The position numbers were made by a program, and so were the translations under genes. From positions 434,001-498,000 of the forward strand of contig JAWKPA010000013.1 of assembly GCA_041390905.1 (NCBI GenBank): DNA of 64,000 nucleotides, read 5' to 3'. Positions 17,045 through 25,716 of the stretch are shown one piece after another. Position 1 is the stretch's first letter; every line of letters begins with the position of its first letter. Origin of the DNA: JACKCD01 sp041390905 (lineage in GTDB: Bacteria; Chloroflexota; Anaerolineae; Promineifilales; Promineifilaceae). A model generated the notes under the pieces. It saw only the letters and a program-made list of their open reading frames with translations. It was not told the DNA's origin and ran no database searches.

Positions 17045-18247
17045 ATGAAGCAAAAAAGTGTCCGTCAATTATTTATTCTTTTTATCATGACAGCCATGTT
17101 GGCATTGGCAGCGTGTGGGGGGCTGGCCGAGCAAACGGCACAGACGCAGCCAGTGGCGCAAACGGCAGGCGAAGCCCTGGTGTTGCCAACGGCCGTTTCC
17201 GCCATCGAAGAAACCAACTTCACCCCCACCGACCAGGTTGCCCCCGCGCCTGTGCAAGTCACCGAGCAGCAAGTGGCGCAGGCCAAACTGGATCTGTTTG
17301 CCCAGGAGCAGGCGTTTGTGGCACTGTATGAGCAGGTGAATGGGGCGGTGGTCAATGTGCAGTTGAGCAACGGCGAAGGTTCTGGCTTTGTTATTGACCA
17401 GGAAGGCCATATTGTGACCAACAACCACGTCGTGGCTGATGGCGGCCCGATTCAGGTGAACTTTGCAAACGGCCGTTCTGTCCCTGCCACCCTCATCGGC
17501 ACCGACCCCGACTCCGATGTTGCGGTTATAAAAGTAGATATGCCAGCCAACGAACTAACCGTCGTCCCATTGGGCGACTCTGACAGCCTCAAAGTGGGGC
17601 AAATTGTCATCGCCATCGGCAGCCCCTTTGGCTTGGACAACACCATGACGACGGGCATCGTTTCTGGTTTAAGCCGCACCTTGCCCGGTGGTGCCAGCGC
17701 CAGCCGTTACCAAGTCCCGGATGTCATCCAAACCGATGCCGCCATCAACCCCGGCAACTCTGGTGGGCCGCTGCTTGACCTGAACGGCCGTGTTATCGGT
17801 ATCAACACCGCCATCGAATCCCCCGTGCGTGCCTCGTCGGGCGTAGGCTTTGCCGTTCCCGTGAACGTGGTCAAGGCGGTTGTGCCACAAATTATCAACG
17901 GTGAGCAGGTACAGCACCCGTGGCTGGGCATTGCTGGTGGCACCATCACCCCCGCCGCCGCTGAACAAATGGGGCTGAACAGCGAGCAGCGTGGTGTCAT
18001 TGTCAGCACTGTTACGGCCGGTGGCCCTGCTGCCCAGGCCGGGCTGCGCGGTGGCGATGCCAACACCGGGCTTGGTGGTGATGTCATCGTGGGGATTGAC
18101 GGGCAAGTGGTCAACGAATTTGACGACCTGCTCGGCTACATTATCCAGCACACCACCGTCGGCCAAACGGTTACGCTGCAAATTCTGCGCGGCGGGCAGC
18201 CGCAAACTGTCCAAATCACGCTGGGCGCACGCCCCGCCAGCGGCTAA
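17045..18247 (+). CDS. htrA: HtrA/DegP-type serine protease, lipoprotein
   Basis: A 400-residue protease. The lipobox LALAAC puts the lipidated Cys at residue 24, so it is probably anchored outside the cytoplasmic membrane. The trypsin-like triad is His128 (TNNHVV), Asp158 (DSDVAV) and Ser239 (NPGNSGGP). One PDZ domain occupies about residues 300-395. Such proteases degrade misfolded envelope proteins under stress. AGGAG lies nine bases before the ATG at 17045; an in-frame upstream start (16985) lacks this. It is divergent from mrp. A terminator follows at 18279-18311. Confidence 0.95.
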   Translation: MKQKSVRQLFILFIMTAMLALAACGGLAEQTAQTQPVAQTAGEALVLPTAVSAIEETNFTPTDQVAPAPVQVTEQQVAQAKLDLFAQEQAFVALYEQVNGAVVNVQLSNGEGSGFVIDQEGHIVTNNHVVADGGPIQVNFANGRSVPATLIGTDPDSDVAVIKVDMPANELTVVPLGDSDSLKVGQIVIAIGSPFGLDNTMTTGIVSGLSRTLPGGASASRYQVPDVIQTDAAINPGNSGGPLLDLNGRVIGINTAIESPVRASSGVGFAVPVNVVKAVVPQIINGEQVQHPWLGIAGGTITPAAAEQMGLNSEQRGVIVSTVTAGGPAAQAGLRGGDANTGLGGDVIVGIDGQVVNEFDDLLGYIIQHTTVGQTVTLQILRGGQPQTVQITLGARPASG

Positions 18248-18278
18248 CGTTTTCCCCTCTCTCCTTCCCCTTTGTTCT

Positions 18279-18311
18279 GGCCTCGCATCCTTCCGGATGC
18301 GGGGCCTTTTA
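18279..18311 (+). terminator. Rho-independent terminator after htrA
   Basis: GGCCTCGCATCC and GGATGCGGGGCC pair around a TTCC loop and are followed by TTTT. Confidence 0.8.
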
Positions 18312-18456
18312 TATTGCGGTTCAGTGGAATGCTGTTACGGTCTCATCAGCAAGTTGTCATAGTTATGCCATTGGCAAATCATGGCAACTGGTTGAGAATA
18401 GAATCAGGTGGTCAATATGGCAACCGGTGCTGGTGCATGACCAAAGAGAGCAACTG

Positions 18457-21400
18457 ATGACCAAACCGCAACAAATTATTCTGATTGATCCAGACATGAT
18501 GCTGTCTGTCGCGCTGCATGAGCAACTGGTGGCGGCTGGGCAACGGCCGTTTTGGTTTGGCAGCGTGTCTGTGGCGGTGGCTGAGGCGGCGGCCGGGGAT
18601 GTGGTGATTTTGGCGGCGGTGGAGGGGGAAACGGCCGTTTCTGCCTCCCTCACCCAACTGCATCAGACCTGCCCCCACACCCCCATTCTGCTGGCCGTAT
18701 CGCCCGCGCAAGTTGAGCAAGCTATTGACCTGCTGGCGGCCGGCCGTATTCACGACTATCTCTTACGGCCTTACCATGCGGCCGAAGTGGCGGCCAGACT
18801 GCGCAGCGTGGCGCAGGCGCGGCAACTGCAAACGGTGGAGCAAGACACCATTGAAACGCTCTACGCCGTGCAGCGCGAAATCGTCACCACCCCCGATGAG
18901 CCAAGCGTCAAGCAAAAAATTGTCAATGTGCTGGTCGAGCGATTTGGCTACCATGCCGCCGCTTTTTGGGTGGTTGACCCCGATGACCACAGCGGGGTGC
19001 TAACGCTTTTTGCCGCGCAGGGCTTCCCGCCGGGGAGCGTGCGACAGCAGGCACTGGCAATTCCTGAGGGGCGGGGCATTGTGGGGCAGGTCTTTGCCAC
19101 GCAAAAACCGGCCATCATTCCTGACCTTTTCAACTACCAGGACGAACTCATTTTGCCCAACCTGGTGCAGCAGTTGCAACTGCGCGGCATGGTGGCCGTG
19201 CCGCTGCTGTTTAAGGAAGATGCGCTGGGGGTGTTGACGTGTTACACCAGCCAGCCGCACGAGGCGGGTGAGCTGGAGCAAACGCGACTGCGGGCGCTGG
19301 CAAGTTTGGCGGCGATTGACCACCATAGCAGCTATCATTTTCGTAAATGGCAGGCAATTGAGTTGGCGAGCAAGCGGCTGAACCAGGTGCGGGATGTGAA
19401 AACGGCCGTTAACCAAATCGCCAACGACATTCTCGACATCGCTGAAGCCGTTTCTGCCACGCTTTGCGTTTACCACGCCGCCCACCACGCCTTTTTGCCC
19501 GAATTCGCCCGCCACGTGGGGCAACCCGGCGACTGGTTGCCTGACTGGGATAATTTGTCGGCCGGCTGGCAGGCACTCACTGGCAAACTGCTGCGGCAAG
19601 AGAAACTGCTCATCACCAACGTTGCCACTGCCGAAGACATTTTGGGCAGTAGCCTGCAGCAGCAGCTTCAGCAGGCCGGGATCCGCGCCTGCATTGGGCT
19701 GCGGCTTGACGGCGAAGAAGACCCAGTGGGGGTGCTGTTTGCCTTCTACCGCAATCTCCACCCCTACGCCAACCCCGGCGAGCAGCACGAGGCCGAAACG
19801 CCGCTCAATATCTACAGCGGACAGGCCGCTGCTGCGTTGGGGCGAGCCAAATATTTTACCCGGCGCGAATTAGAGCAGGAGTTTATCCGCCACTTTACGC
19901 AAAAGGTCAGTGTGATGCCCACGCGCCAGGATGTGGATGAGCCAACGTGGCAGGCCACGCTGGAAGAGCTGGCGCACATTACCGGAGCCGAACGCGCCCG
20001 GCTGCTGCTGGTTGACCAATGGGGCTATCTTGAATATGCCTGGCCGCCCACGCTGCCCGTGGGCTATCTGGCTGACCAACTGGCGCTGGGCGAGCGCAGC
20101 AGTGAGTGGCGGGTGTTGCACGACAAGGCTTCCTATGAGCTACAGCGAGATTTACCCCATGACCCCCACTGGGGAAAAATTGATAATCCGGCGTTGGGCA
20201 GTACCCATTCCAAGCTGGTGGTGCCAATCTTTCACAGCCACGCTCAGGCGTGTCTGGGGTTGATTTCGCTGGAAAGCGACCACACCGATATTTTTGACCT
20301 GCTTGATTTGCAGCTAACCCAGGATTTTGCCGCCCACATCGGTATTGACATTGGTGCCGAAGAAGGAGAAACCTCTGGACGTTACCGCATTCGTCAGTTG
20401 GAGCAGTTTATTGGTGAGAGTCAGAACTTTACCGCCATTCAGTTGGTGCGTGACAAGCTGGCGCAGCAGTTGGAGACACTGCGGCAAACGGGTGGTTATG
20501 ATTTGGTGTCGCTGCATATGTATGACCCGTTTTGGGACAAATTTGAGCCGCCCCTGGTGCAGGGGCAATTTTTGGCACAGGATGAAAATGTGTATGCCAG
20601 CCTGGAGGCATTGACGTTTCGGCCGCAGCAGGATGCCTTTTTTACGTCTGAGCCGCGTTTGCGGCGGTTTGTGCTGGGGTCGTTTGTCGAAAGCGAAGGG
20701 ATTCGTTCGTCGGCAATGCTGCGGATACGGGATGAGCAGCAGGTGGTGGGGCTGCTGTTTGTCTATTCTCGTCAGGCGCATTATTTTGAGGATAAAGAGC
20801 GGCGGTGGCTGCGGGAGCAGGCGGCTGCGATGCGTGACGTGATTTTGTCGTCGAATTTTTTGCGCGAGCTGGTGGCGCAACTGCGTGAGGCACTGGATGT
20901 GGATCTGGTGCGGCTGCATTTGATGCGGCAGGAAGAGGATGGGGTGACGATGTGGAGCCGGCCGGTATCGAGTGGACAGCTACAGGTGCCGGTGTCGTGG
21001 CCGCCGCAAACAAAGGTGGAGGGGGCCATTGCGCGGGTGCTGCTGCACCCGGCAAACAGCTATTTTACGCCCAATGCACAGCGAGATGCGCTGTTTGCCG
21101 GGTCGTTTGTGGTGCGGGAAGGGGTGCAGGCGGCCGGGTTTGTGCGGCTACAGGTGGAAAACGAGCCGTTGGGGGTGCTGTTTGTCAACCGGCGGCGGGC
21201 GGGGCGGTGGAAGCAGGTGGAGATTGACGCGGTGCGCTCGTTTGCGCTGATTGCGTCGGTGGCGGTGCAGAACCGGCGGCAGTTGACGCAGTTTAAAAAG
21301 AAACAGTTCCGGCTGGCGACGATTCAGAAGGCGACGGAGGGGATTGTGATGGCGGGGCTGGATTTAACGGCCGTTGCTAACATCATCCTCACCAAGGCGG

Positions 21401-22518
21401 TGACGCTGACCCGTGCCTCGTTTGCCACGCTGCGGCTGGTGAAAGGCGACGTGCTGGAAGCGGAGGCGGTGTGGGGGTTGAGCAAAGAGGAGGAGAAGCG
21501 GTGGCGGCGGGAAAACGGCCGTTTGCGTCTCGATGGGCCAGGGTTGGGGCCGTTTCTGGTCAACCAGGCCACCCAGCCCGACGGCCAAAACTTTGTCCTG
21601 GTGCCCGATGTGGCCGAACATTCCCACTACCTCAACACCTCTGGGCAGGCGGTGCAATCCTCGCTGGTGGTGCTGCTGCGTGATGTGCAGGACAATTTAA
21701 AGGCGATTGGCGTGCTGTCGGTGGACCACCCGGATCGCAACGGGCTGGACGACACCGACAAGGATATGCTGATGCTGCTGGCAAATATTGCGGCGGTGGC
21801 GTTGAAGCACGCCAGCCGCCGTGCCATTGTGGAAACGACGGAGACGGTTGCCTTGCAGGGGTTGTTTGGGGCAAACTGGTGGCATACGGCGCACCAAAAA
21901 TCGTTTGCCATCAAGCAGCGGGTGCTGCTTCTGGAAGGGTATTTGCGGCAGGGGCAGGCTCTTTGGCAGCAGGAGATTGCCGCGTGTTTGGCCGAGATTG
22001 AGCAGGCGGCGGAGCAGATTGACCAGATTCCCACGCGGGGCGTGTTGCCGGGTTATTTGGAAGCACCGCCGGAATTAACGGCCGTTGATCCCCTGCTGCA
22101 GGAAATGATTGCCAGGCTGTGTCAAAACGTACCCGATGTTGAGCTTGAATTTGATTTACACAGCAAGGGTGCTATGGTAGCTGTCCATCCCATGCTGTTT
22201 GAGCTGGCGTTGGAGAAGTTGGTTACAAATGCGATAGAGGCGATGGACAGACACGGCCGGCTGCAAATTCACAGCGAGGTGCGGCGGGGCAATATTGTTC
22301 TCATTCAGCTTGGCGATAACGGCCCCGGTCTGCCTCCTGAAGTGGTCAACAGCTATCTGCGTGAGCGCATTAGCAGGCCAACAAACCAGAAAGGGCAGGG
22401 TATTGGCGGCATGTTGGCGCGGGTAATTATCAATCGTTACGGGGGTCATTTGCGCCTGGAACATAGCTCACCCAGTGGGGTCACGCTGACGATTTCGCTA
22501 CCACTTGCCAAACGGTAG
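18457..22518 (+). CDS. Multi-GAF sensor histidine-kinase-like protein
   Basis: A very large (1353-residue) soluble signalling protein. Residues ~1-125 resemble a receiver domain (IILIDPDMMLSVALHEQL) but the segment where the phospho-accepting Asp should lie reads VVILAAVEGE, so it is a pseudo-receiver. About six GAF domains follow (~150-310, 325-500, 515-665, 680-830, 835-970, 985-1145). A helical region with HTAHQK (~1160) precedes a C-terminal HATPase domain with NAIEAM (N box), DNGPGLP (G1) and GQGIGG (G2). The ATP site looks intact; the phospho-His is not certain. I prefer the ATG at 18457 (GAGAG upstream) to a GTG at 18427. No transmembrane segment is seen. It is followed 103 bases later by a receiver-kinase fusion gene, a likely partner. 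Confidence 0.85.
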   Translation: MTKPQQIILIDPDMMLSVALHEQLVAAGQRPFWFGSVSVAVAEAAAGDVVILAAVEGETAVSASLTQLHQTCPHTPILLAVSPAQVEQAIDLLAAGRIHDYLLRPYHAAEVAARLRSVAQARQLQTVEQDTIETLYAVQREIVTTPDEPSVKQKIVNVLVERFGYHAAAFWVVDPDDHSGVLTLFAAQGFPPGSVRQQALAIPEGRGIVGQVFATQKPAIIPDLFNYQDELILPNLVQQLQLRGMVAVPLLFKEDALGVLTCYTSQPHEAGELEQTRLRALASLAAIDHHSSYHFRKWQAIELASKRLNQVRDVKTAVNQIANDILDIAEAVSATLCVYHAAHHAFLPEFARHVGQPGDWLPDWDNLSAGWQALTGKLLRQEKLLITNVATAEDILGSSLQQQLQQAGIRACIGLRLDGEEDPVGVLFAFYRNLHPYANPGEQHEAETPLNIYSGQAAAALGRAKYFTRRELEQEFIRHFTQKVSVMPTRQDVDEPTWQATLEELAHITGAERARLLLVDQWGYLEYAWPPTLPVGYLADQLALGERSSEWRVLHDKASYELQRDLPHDPHWGKIDNPALGSTHSKLVVPIFHSHAQACLGLISLESDHTDIFDLLDLQLTQDFAAHIGIDIGAEEGETSGRYRIRQLEQFIGESQNFTAIQLVRDKLAQQLETLRQTGGYDLVSLHMYDPFWDKFEPPLVQGQFLAQDENVYASLEALTFRPQQDAFFTSEPRLRRFVLGSFVESEGIRSSAMLRIRDEQQVVGLLFVYSRQAHYFEDKERRWLREQAAAMRDVILSSNFLRELVAQLREALDVDLVRLHLMRQEEDGVTMWSRPVSSGQLQVPVSWPPQTKVEGAIARVLLHPANSYFTPNAQRDALFAGSFVVREGVQAAGFVRLQVENEPLGVLFVNRRRAGRWKQVEIDAVRSFALIASVAVQNRRQLTQFKKKQFRLATIQKATEGIVMAGLDLTAVANIILTKAVTLTRASFATLRLVKGDVLEAEAVWGLSKEEEKRWRRENGRLRLDGPGLGPFLVNQATQPDGQNFVLVPDVAEHSHYLNTSGQAVQSSLVVLLRDVQDNLKAIGVLSVDHPDRNGLDDTDKDMLMLLANIAAVALKHASRRAIVETTETVALQGLFGANWWHTAHQKSFAIKQRVLLLEGYLRQGQALWQQEIAACLAEIEQAAEQIDQIPTRGVLPGYLEAPPELTAVDPLLQEMIARLCQNVPDVELEFDLHSKGAMVAVHPMLFELALEKLVTNAIEAMDRHGRLQIHSEVRRGNIVLIQLGDNGPGLPPEVVNSYLRERISRPTNQKGQGIGGMLARVIINRYGGHLRLEHSSPSGVTLTISLPLAKR

Positions 22519-22530
22519 TGCAGGCAGGAG

Positions 22531-22605
22531 GAATCAAAGATTTCGCAGATTTCACCAATTCATCCGCCACATCAGGAAAATCAGGTAAATCTGCGTCCTA
22601 TTTTC
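22531..22605. repeat. Dispersed repeat 'AATCAAAGATTTCGCAG', copy 1
   Basis: GAATCAAAGATTTCGCAGATT at the left and AAATCTGCGTCCTATTTTC at the right, with partly complementary GCAGATT/AATCTGC ends. A longer copy lies at 28815-28915. It separates the kinase gene from the receiver-fusion gene. Confidence 0.7.
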
Positions 22606-22621
22606 GTAGGAGGTTGTGTCA

Positions 22622-24292
22622 TTGACGCTAGGTGACATTTTGATTGTTGAAAACGACTCGTTGGTGCTGGAGGGTCACAGGCAGATTTTTGAGATGGAAG
22701 GGTACCGGGTGATGACGGCAAGTAGTGCCGCCGAAGCGCAGGAATTGCTGATGTATCGCCAGGTGGATTTGGCAATCGTGGATGTGCGGCTGAGTGATGA
22801 TCATGATACGTATGACCGCAGCGGGATTGAGCTGGTGGAGCGGATGCCACCGGAAACAGTGAAGCTGCTGGTGAGTGCCTTTGACCGCTATGAATATGGG
22901 CCGAAGATGCCGCACAACGTGCTGCATTTTGATAAGAAAGAGGGGTCGCGGAAGCTGGTGGCGGAGGTGAAGCGGCTTTTTCGGGAGGTGGTGCGGCGCA
23001 ATGGGGTGCTGGAGGTGGTGCTGCGGGATGGGCTGACGGTGCTGGGGTTGGTGCAGCAGATGAAGGCGTTTCGGGGGGTGCCGGAGGGGTTGTTAACGGC
23101 CGTTTGTGAGGAATTCATCCAACTGCTACAGCGGCTCTTTCTGCGCGAAACGCAGGTCGAACTGAGCTATTTGCTGCCGGGGCACGGCGGGGCGGGCGTA
23201 GTGTTGGTACGGCCATTCTACCCCGGCAAAGGTGCCTACGTGGTCGTCAAATTTGGCCTGCGCGAAGCCATCCAGCAGGAAGTTTCCAACTACCGTGAAT
23301 ATGTTGAACCGTACATCCAGATCAACTCCACCGATTTGGTGGGTGATTTGGTGGTGACAAAAAATCTGGCCGCCGCCCGGTTTCGCTTTGTCGGCGCATA
23401 CCGGGAAGGGCGGGTGCGGGATTTGGCAACGGTTTACCGTGATCTGAACCAGCAGGATACCGACATTCAGGCGGTTATCCGGGATTTGTTTGAGGATAGC
23501 TGCGGGTTGTGGTATGACGGCAAGCAGCCGTGGGAGTCGGAAATGGTGCGGTTGGGGGTGGGAGAAACGGCCGTTTCCTGCTACAAAAAACAGCTCAACC
23601 TCAGCCTCCCCGCCGAGTGGCAAGAACTGCGGGATGCCCTTACCGGCCTGATGGCCGTCCCTAACACCCTGTTTCAACGCCATTCGGCCGAGCAAATCCA
23701 GCTTCACCGCCCCGGCCTTGCCCCCCAACTGCTGCCCGACCCCGTGGCCTTTGTCGAGCAATTTGCCGCGCAGTTGCCCAATCCCACCTACGCCTGCATC
23801 ACCCACGGCGACATCAACGGCAGCAATGTCTTTGTGGACGAAGACGGCCACACCTGGCTGATTGATTTTTCCCGCACCGGCTGGGGGCCGGCCCTGCGTG
23901 ACGCTGCCGAACTGGAATCGGTGCTGCTTTATGAGCTGCTGGATGAGCCAGAGATGGCGCGGCGGCTGGACTTTACCGATGTGGTGTTGGCTCCTGACCG
24001 TTTTAGCCAGCCCTTGCAACTGCCGCCGCTCCTGGTTGCCCACTTTTCGCTGGTGCGGGGGCAGGCAGCCATACAGCGCATCCGCCATTCGGCAGCGCAG
24101 ATTGTGCAAGGGGATGAGATGGGGTCATATTGGGTGGGGCTGCTGTTTTACACCCTGAAAGCGATTACCTGGGACGACGCAGCGGGACACGGCCACCACC
24201 ATTCGTTAGCCGGCCGCCAGCAGGCACTTTATGCGGCAGCGCGGCTGTGCCAGAAGTTGGCGGCGACTTGGAGATTGGAGATTAGAGATTAA
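22622..24292 (+). CDS. Receiver domain fused to an APH/choline-kinase-like phosphotransferase
   Basis: About 556 residues. Residues ~3-125 form a receiver domain with acidic residues in DILIVENDS and the phospho-Asp in LAIVDVRL. Residues ~185-480 form a kinase-like fold with Brenner's motif THGDINGSN and a metal-binding Asp in WLIDFSRTGW, as in aminoglycoside and choline phosphotransferases. The substrate is unknown. Output as a small-molecule or protein kinase would be unusual for a response regulator. AGGAGG at 22608-22613 fits a TTG start at 22622 better than the GTG at 22616. The final residues WRLEIRD are encoded by a heptamer repeat. The preceding gene is a GAF histidine-kinase-like protein, so the two may form one pathway. 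Confidence 0.8.
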   Translation: MTLGDILIVENDSLVLEGHRQIFEMEGYRVMTASSAAEAQELLMYRQVDLAIVDVRLSDDHDTYDRSGIELVERMPPETVKLLVSAFDRYEYGPKMPHNVLHFDKKEGSRKLVAEVKRLFREVVRRNGVLEVVLRDGLTVLGLVQQMKAFRGVPEGLLTAVCEEFIQLLQRLFLRETQVELSYLLPGHGGAGVVLVRPFYPGKGAYVVVKFGLREAIQQEVSNYREYVEPYIQINSTDLVGDLVVTKNLAAARFRFVGAYREGRVRDLATVYRDLNQQDTDIQAVIRDLFEDSCGLWYDGKQPWESEMVRLGVGETAVSCYKKQLNLSLPAEWQELRDALTGLMAVPNTLFQRHSAEQIQLHRPGLAPQLLPDPVAFVEQFAAQLPNPTYACITHGDINGSNVFVDEDGHTWLIDFSRTGWGPALRDAAELESVLLYELLDEPEMARRLDFTDVVLAPDRFSQPLQLPPLLVAHFSLVRGQAAIQRIRHSAAQIVQGDEMGSYWVGLLFYTLKAITWDDAAGHGHHHSLAGRQQALYAAARLCQKLAATWRLEIRD

Positions 24293-24333
24293 ACGGTTGT
24301 CAATCTCTAATCTCCAATCTCCAATCTCTCTTT
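24268..24333. repeat. Heptamer inverted-repeat hairpin, locus 8
   Basis: TTGGAGATTGGAGATTAGAG on the left and CTCTAATCTCCAATCTCC on the right around AAACGGTTGT. It lies between two convergent genes. It supplies the last codons and stop of the upstream gene and touches the stop of the DUF3048 gene at 24332. It could act as a bidirectional transcription barrier. Confidence 0.85.
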
Positions 24334-25567
24334 AGGGGAACGAATCAATCGGATCGCGGTAATGCCAGGGGATGACCTGGAACCAGGTGTTACCAATTTG
24401 CAGCGGGATGACGTTGCCTTCGTCGTCGTAGAAGGTTAGCATGTCGTTGCGGTTTTCCCGCTTCCAGGTGCCGTTATACCGTTGACCGTCGCGGAAGACG
24501 ATGACGGGGGCGCTTTCCCAAATCTGAATTTCAATGGAAAAGGCGTTGCAGCGGTTTTCGACCTGATATTCACAAATGGAGCGGTTTTCCTGGTGGATGG
24601 CAAAAACGGCGACCACGTTGCGGGCGCTGATTTGTTCGCCGGTGTTGGCATCAATAAATGGCTCGCCATCTACCCAGCGGTAATAACGGCCGTTTTCCGC
24701 ATCATACTCCCAATCAACCGTCGTAAAATTCAAATACCGCACCTCAATCTTGCTCGCTGGCTCATCGGCCGGCGGCGGCTCGCTGGTAAAGGTCATAAAA
24801 TTTCGCAGTTCCGGCGCATGGTTTTCTTCCTTGTCGGTTAACGCCTGCCAAAAGCCGTTGGGGTCTGCGTAGAGCGTATGCTCCCACGGCTTGTCCTCCC
24901 CCGTGCGGTAATAGCCCGGTTCATCAGAGCGCAGCAGCCGGGCGCGAAAATCGGAGCCGCCCAGCCGCGAAACCACCCCGATGCTGGCACCGGAAAAGGC
25001 CAGCGCGGCATCGTACATGGCCGGCAGCTCCACATCAATCAGCCTCGCACTGCGGATGGGGCCAATTTTTTCCGGCGTTTGGCTGTAAAACAGCGCTGTG
25101 AAGCGGGTAATGGGGCCTTCGGTCACATGCTCAAACACCAAATCGGCCTGCCCAATGCCCGACTGCGGCCGCACCCATTCCGGCGGTGAGTTGGAAATTT
25201 TGACGGCGATGGGGCGACGCTGCAAGGTGGTGTTGTCCTCCAGATATTCGCCGGTAAAGGGGTTGATGTGGTCGGTGAAATCCTCGGCAGCAAGCAGGTT
25301 GGCGGGGGTGGGAACCAGCGTGGGGGTGACGGTTGGTTCCACGGTGGCCGTGGGGAAAGGGGTTGGCGTGGGCGGAACGGCCGTTTCTGTGGGCAAAACC
25401 GTGGCTGTGGGGGGAACGGCCGTTGGTGCTGCCGCTTCCTCCACCACCGGCGCATCCGTGGGCGCAGCGGCAACCGCCGTGGGTGCCGTCTGCGGCGTTT
25501 CATCGCCGCCACACGCCGCCAGCAGCAACAAACTCAAAATCAGTAAAACAATCCACCTTCGTTTCAT
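24332..25567 (-). CDS. DUF3048 (YerB-like) lipoprotein
   Basis: A 411-residue exported lipoprotein: the signal peptide MKRRWIVLLILSLLLLAAC places the lipidated Cys at residue 19. A Pro/Thr/Ala-rich linker (~25-95) follows, then two YerB-type domains (~105-405) with the characteristic RPIAVKISNSP, GIGQADLVFEHVTEG and RFTALFYSQ stretches. Family members such as Bacillus YerB are cell-envelope lipoproteins of unknown biochemical role. I start at the ATG at 25565-25567, with GGAG nine bases upstream. It is convergent with the receiver-kinase gene. Confidence 0.9.
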   Translation of the reverse strand: MKRRWIVLLILSLLLLAACGGDETPQTAPTAVAAAPTDAPVVEEAAAPTAVPPTATVLPTETAVPPTPTPFPTATVEPTVTPTLVPTPANLLAAEDFTDHINPFTGEYLEDNTTLQRRPIAVKISNSPPEWVRPQSGIGQADLVFEHVTEGPITRFTALFYSQTPEKIGPIRSARLIDVELPAMYDAALAFSGASIGVVSRLGGSDFRARLLRSDEPGYYRTGEDKPWEHTLYADPNGFWQALTDKEENHAPELRNFMTFTSEPPPADEPASKIEVRYLNFTTVDWEYDAENGRYYRWVDGEPFIDANTGEQISARNVVAVFAIHQENRSICEYQVENRCNAFSIEIQIWESAPVIVFRDGQRYNGTWKRENRNDMLTFYDDEGNVIPLQIGNTWFQVIPWHYRDPIDSFP

Positions 25568-25644
25568 GTACAATCACTCCATCTAAAGCAAATTTTGCAA
25601 GTTGAATCGTACCCGCCATTGTGGGCGTGGTCAAAAAGATAAAT

Positions 25645-25708
25645 GGGAGATTGGAGATTAGAGATTGTGAACCTTCATCAATCTCCAATCTCCAATCCCC
25701 AATCTCCC
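25645..25708. repeat. Heptamer inverted-repeat hairpin, locus 9
   Basis: GGGAGATTGGAGATTAGAG, spacer ATTGTGAACCTTCATCA, then ATCTCCAATCTCCAATCCCC. The spacer matches the one inside copA. It ends eight bases before the next start codon, which therefore lacks a normal Shine-Dalgarno. Confidence 0.85.
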
Positions 25709-25716
25709 GCTAACTG

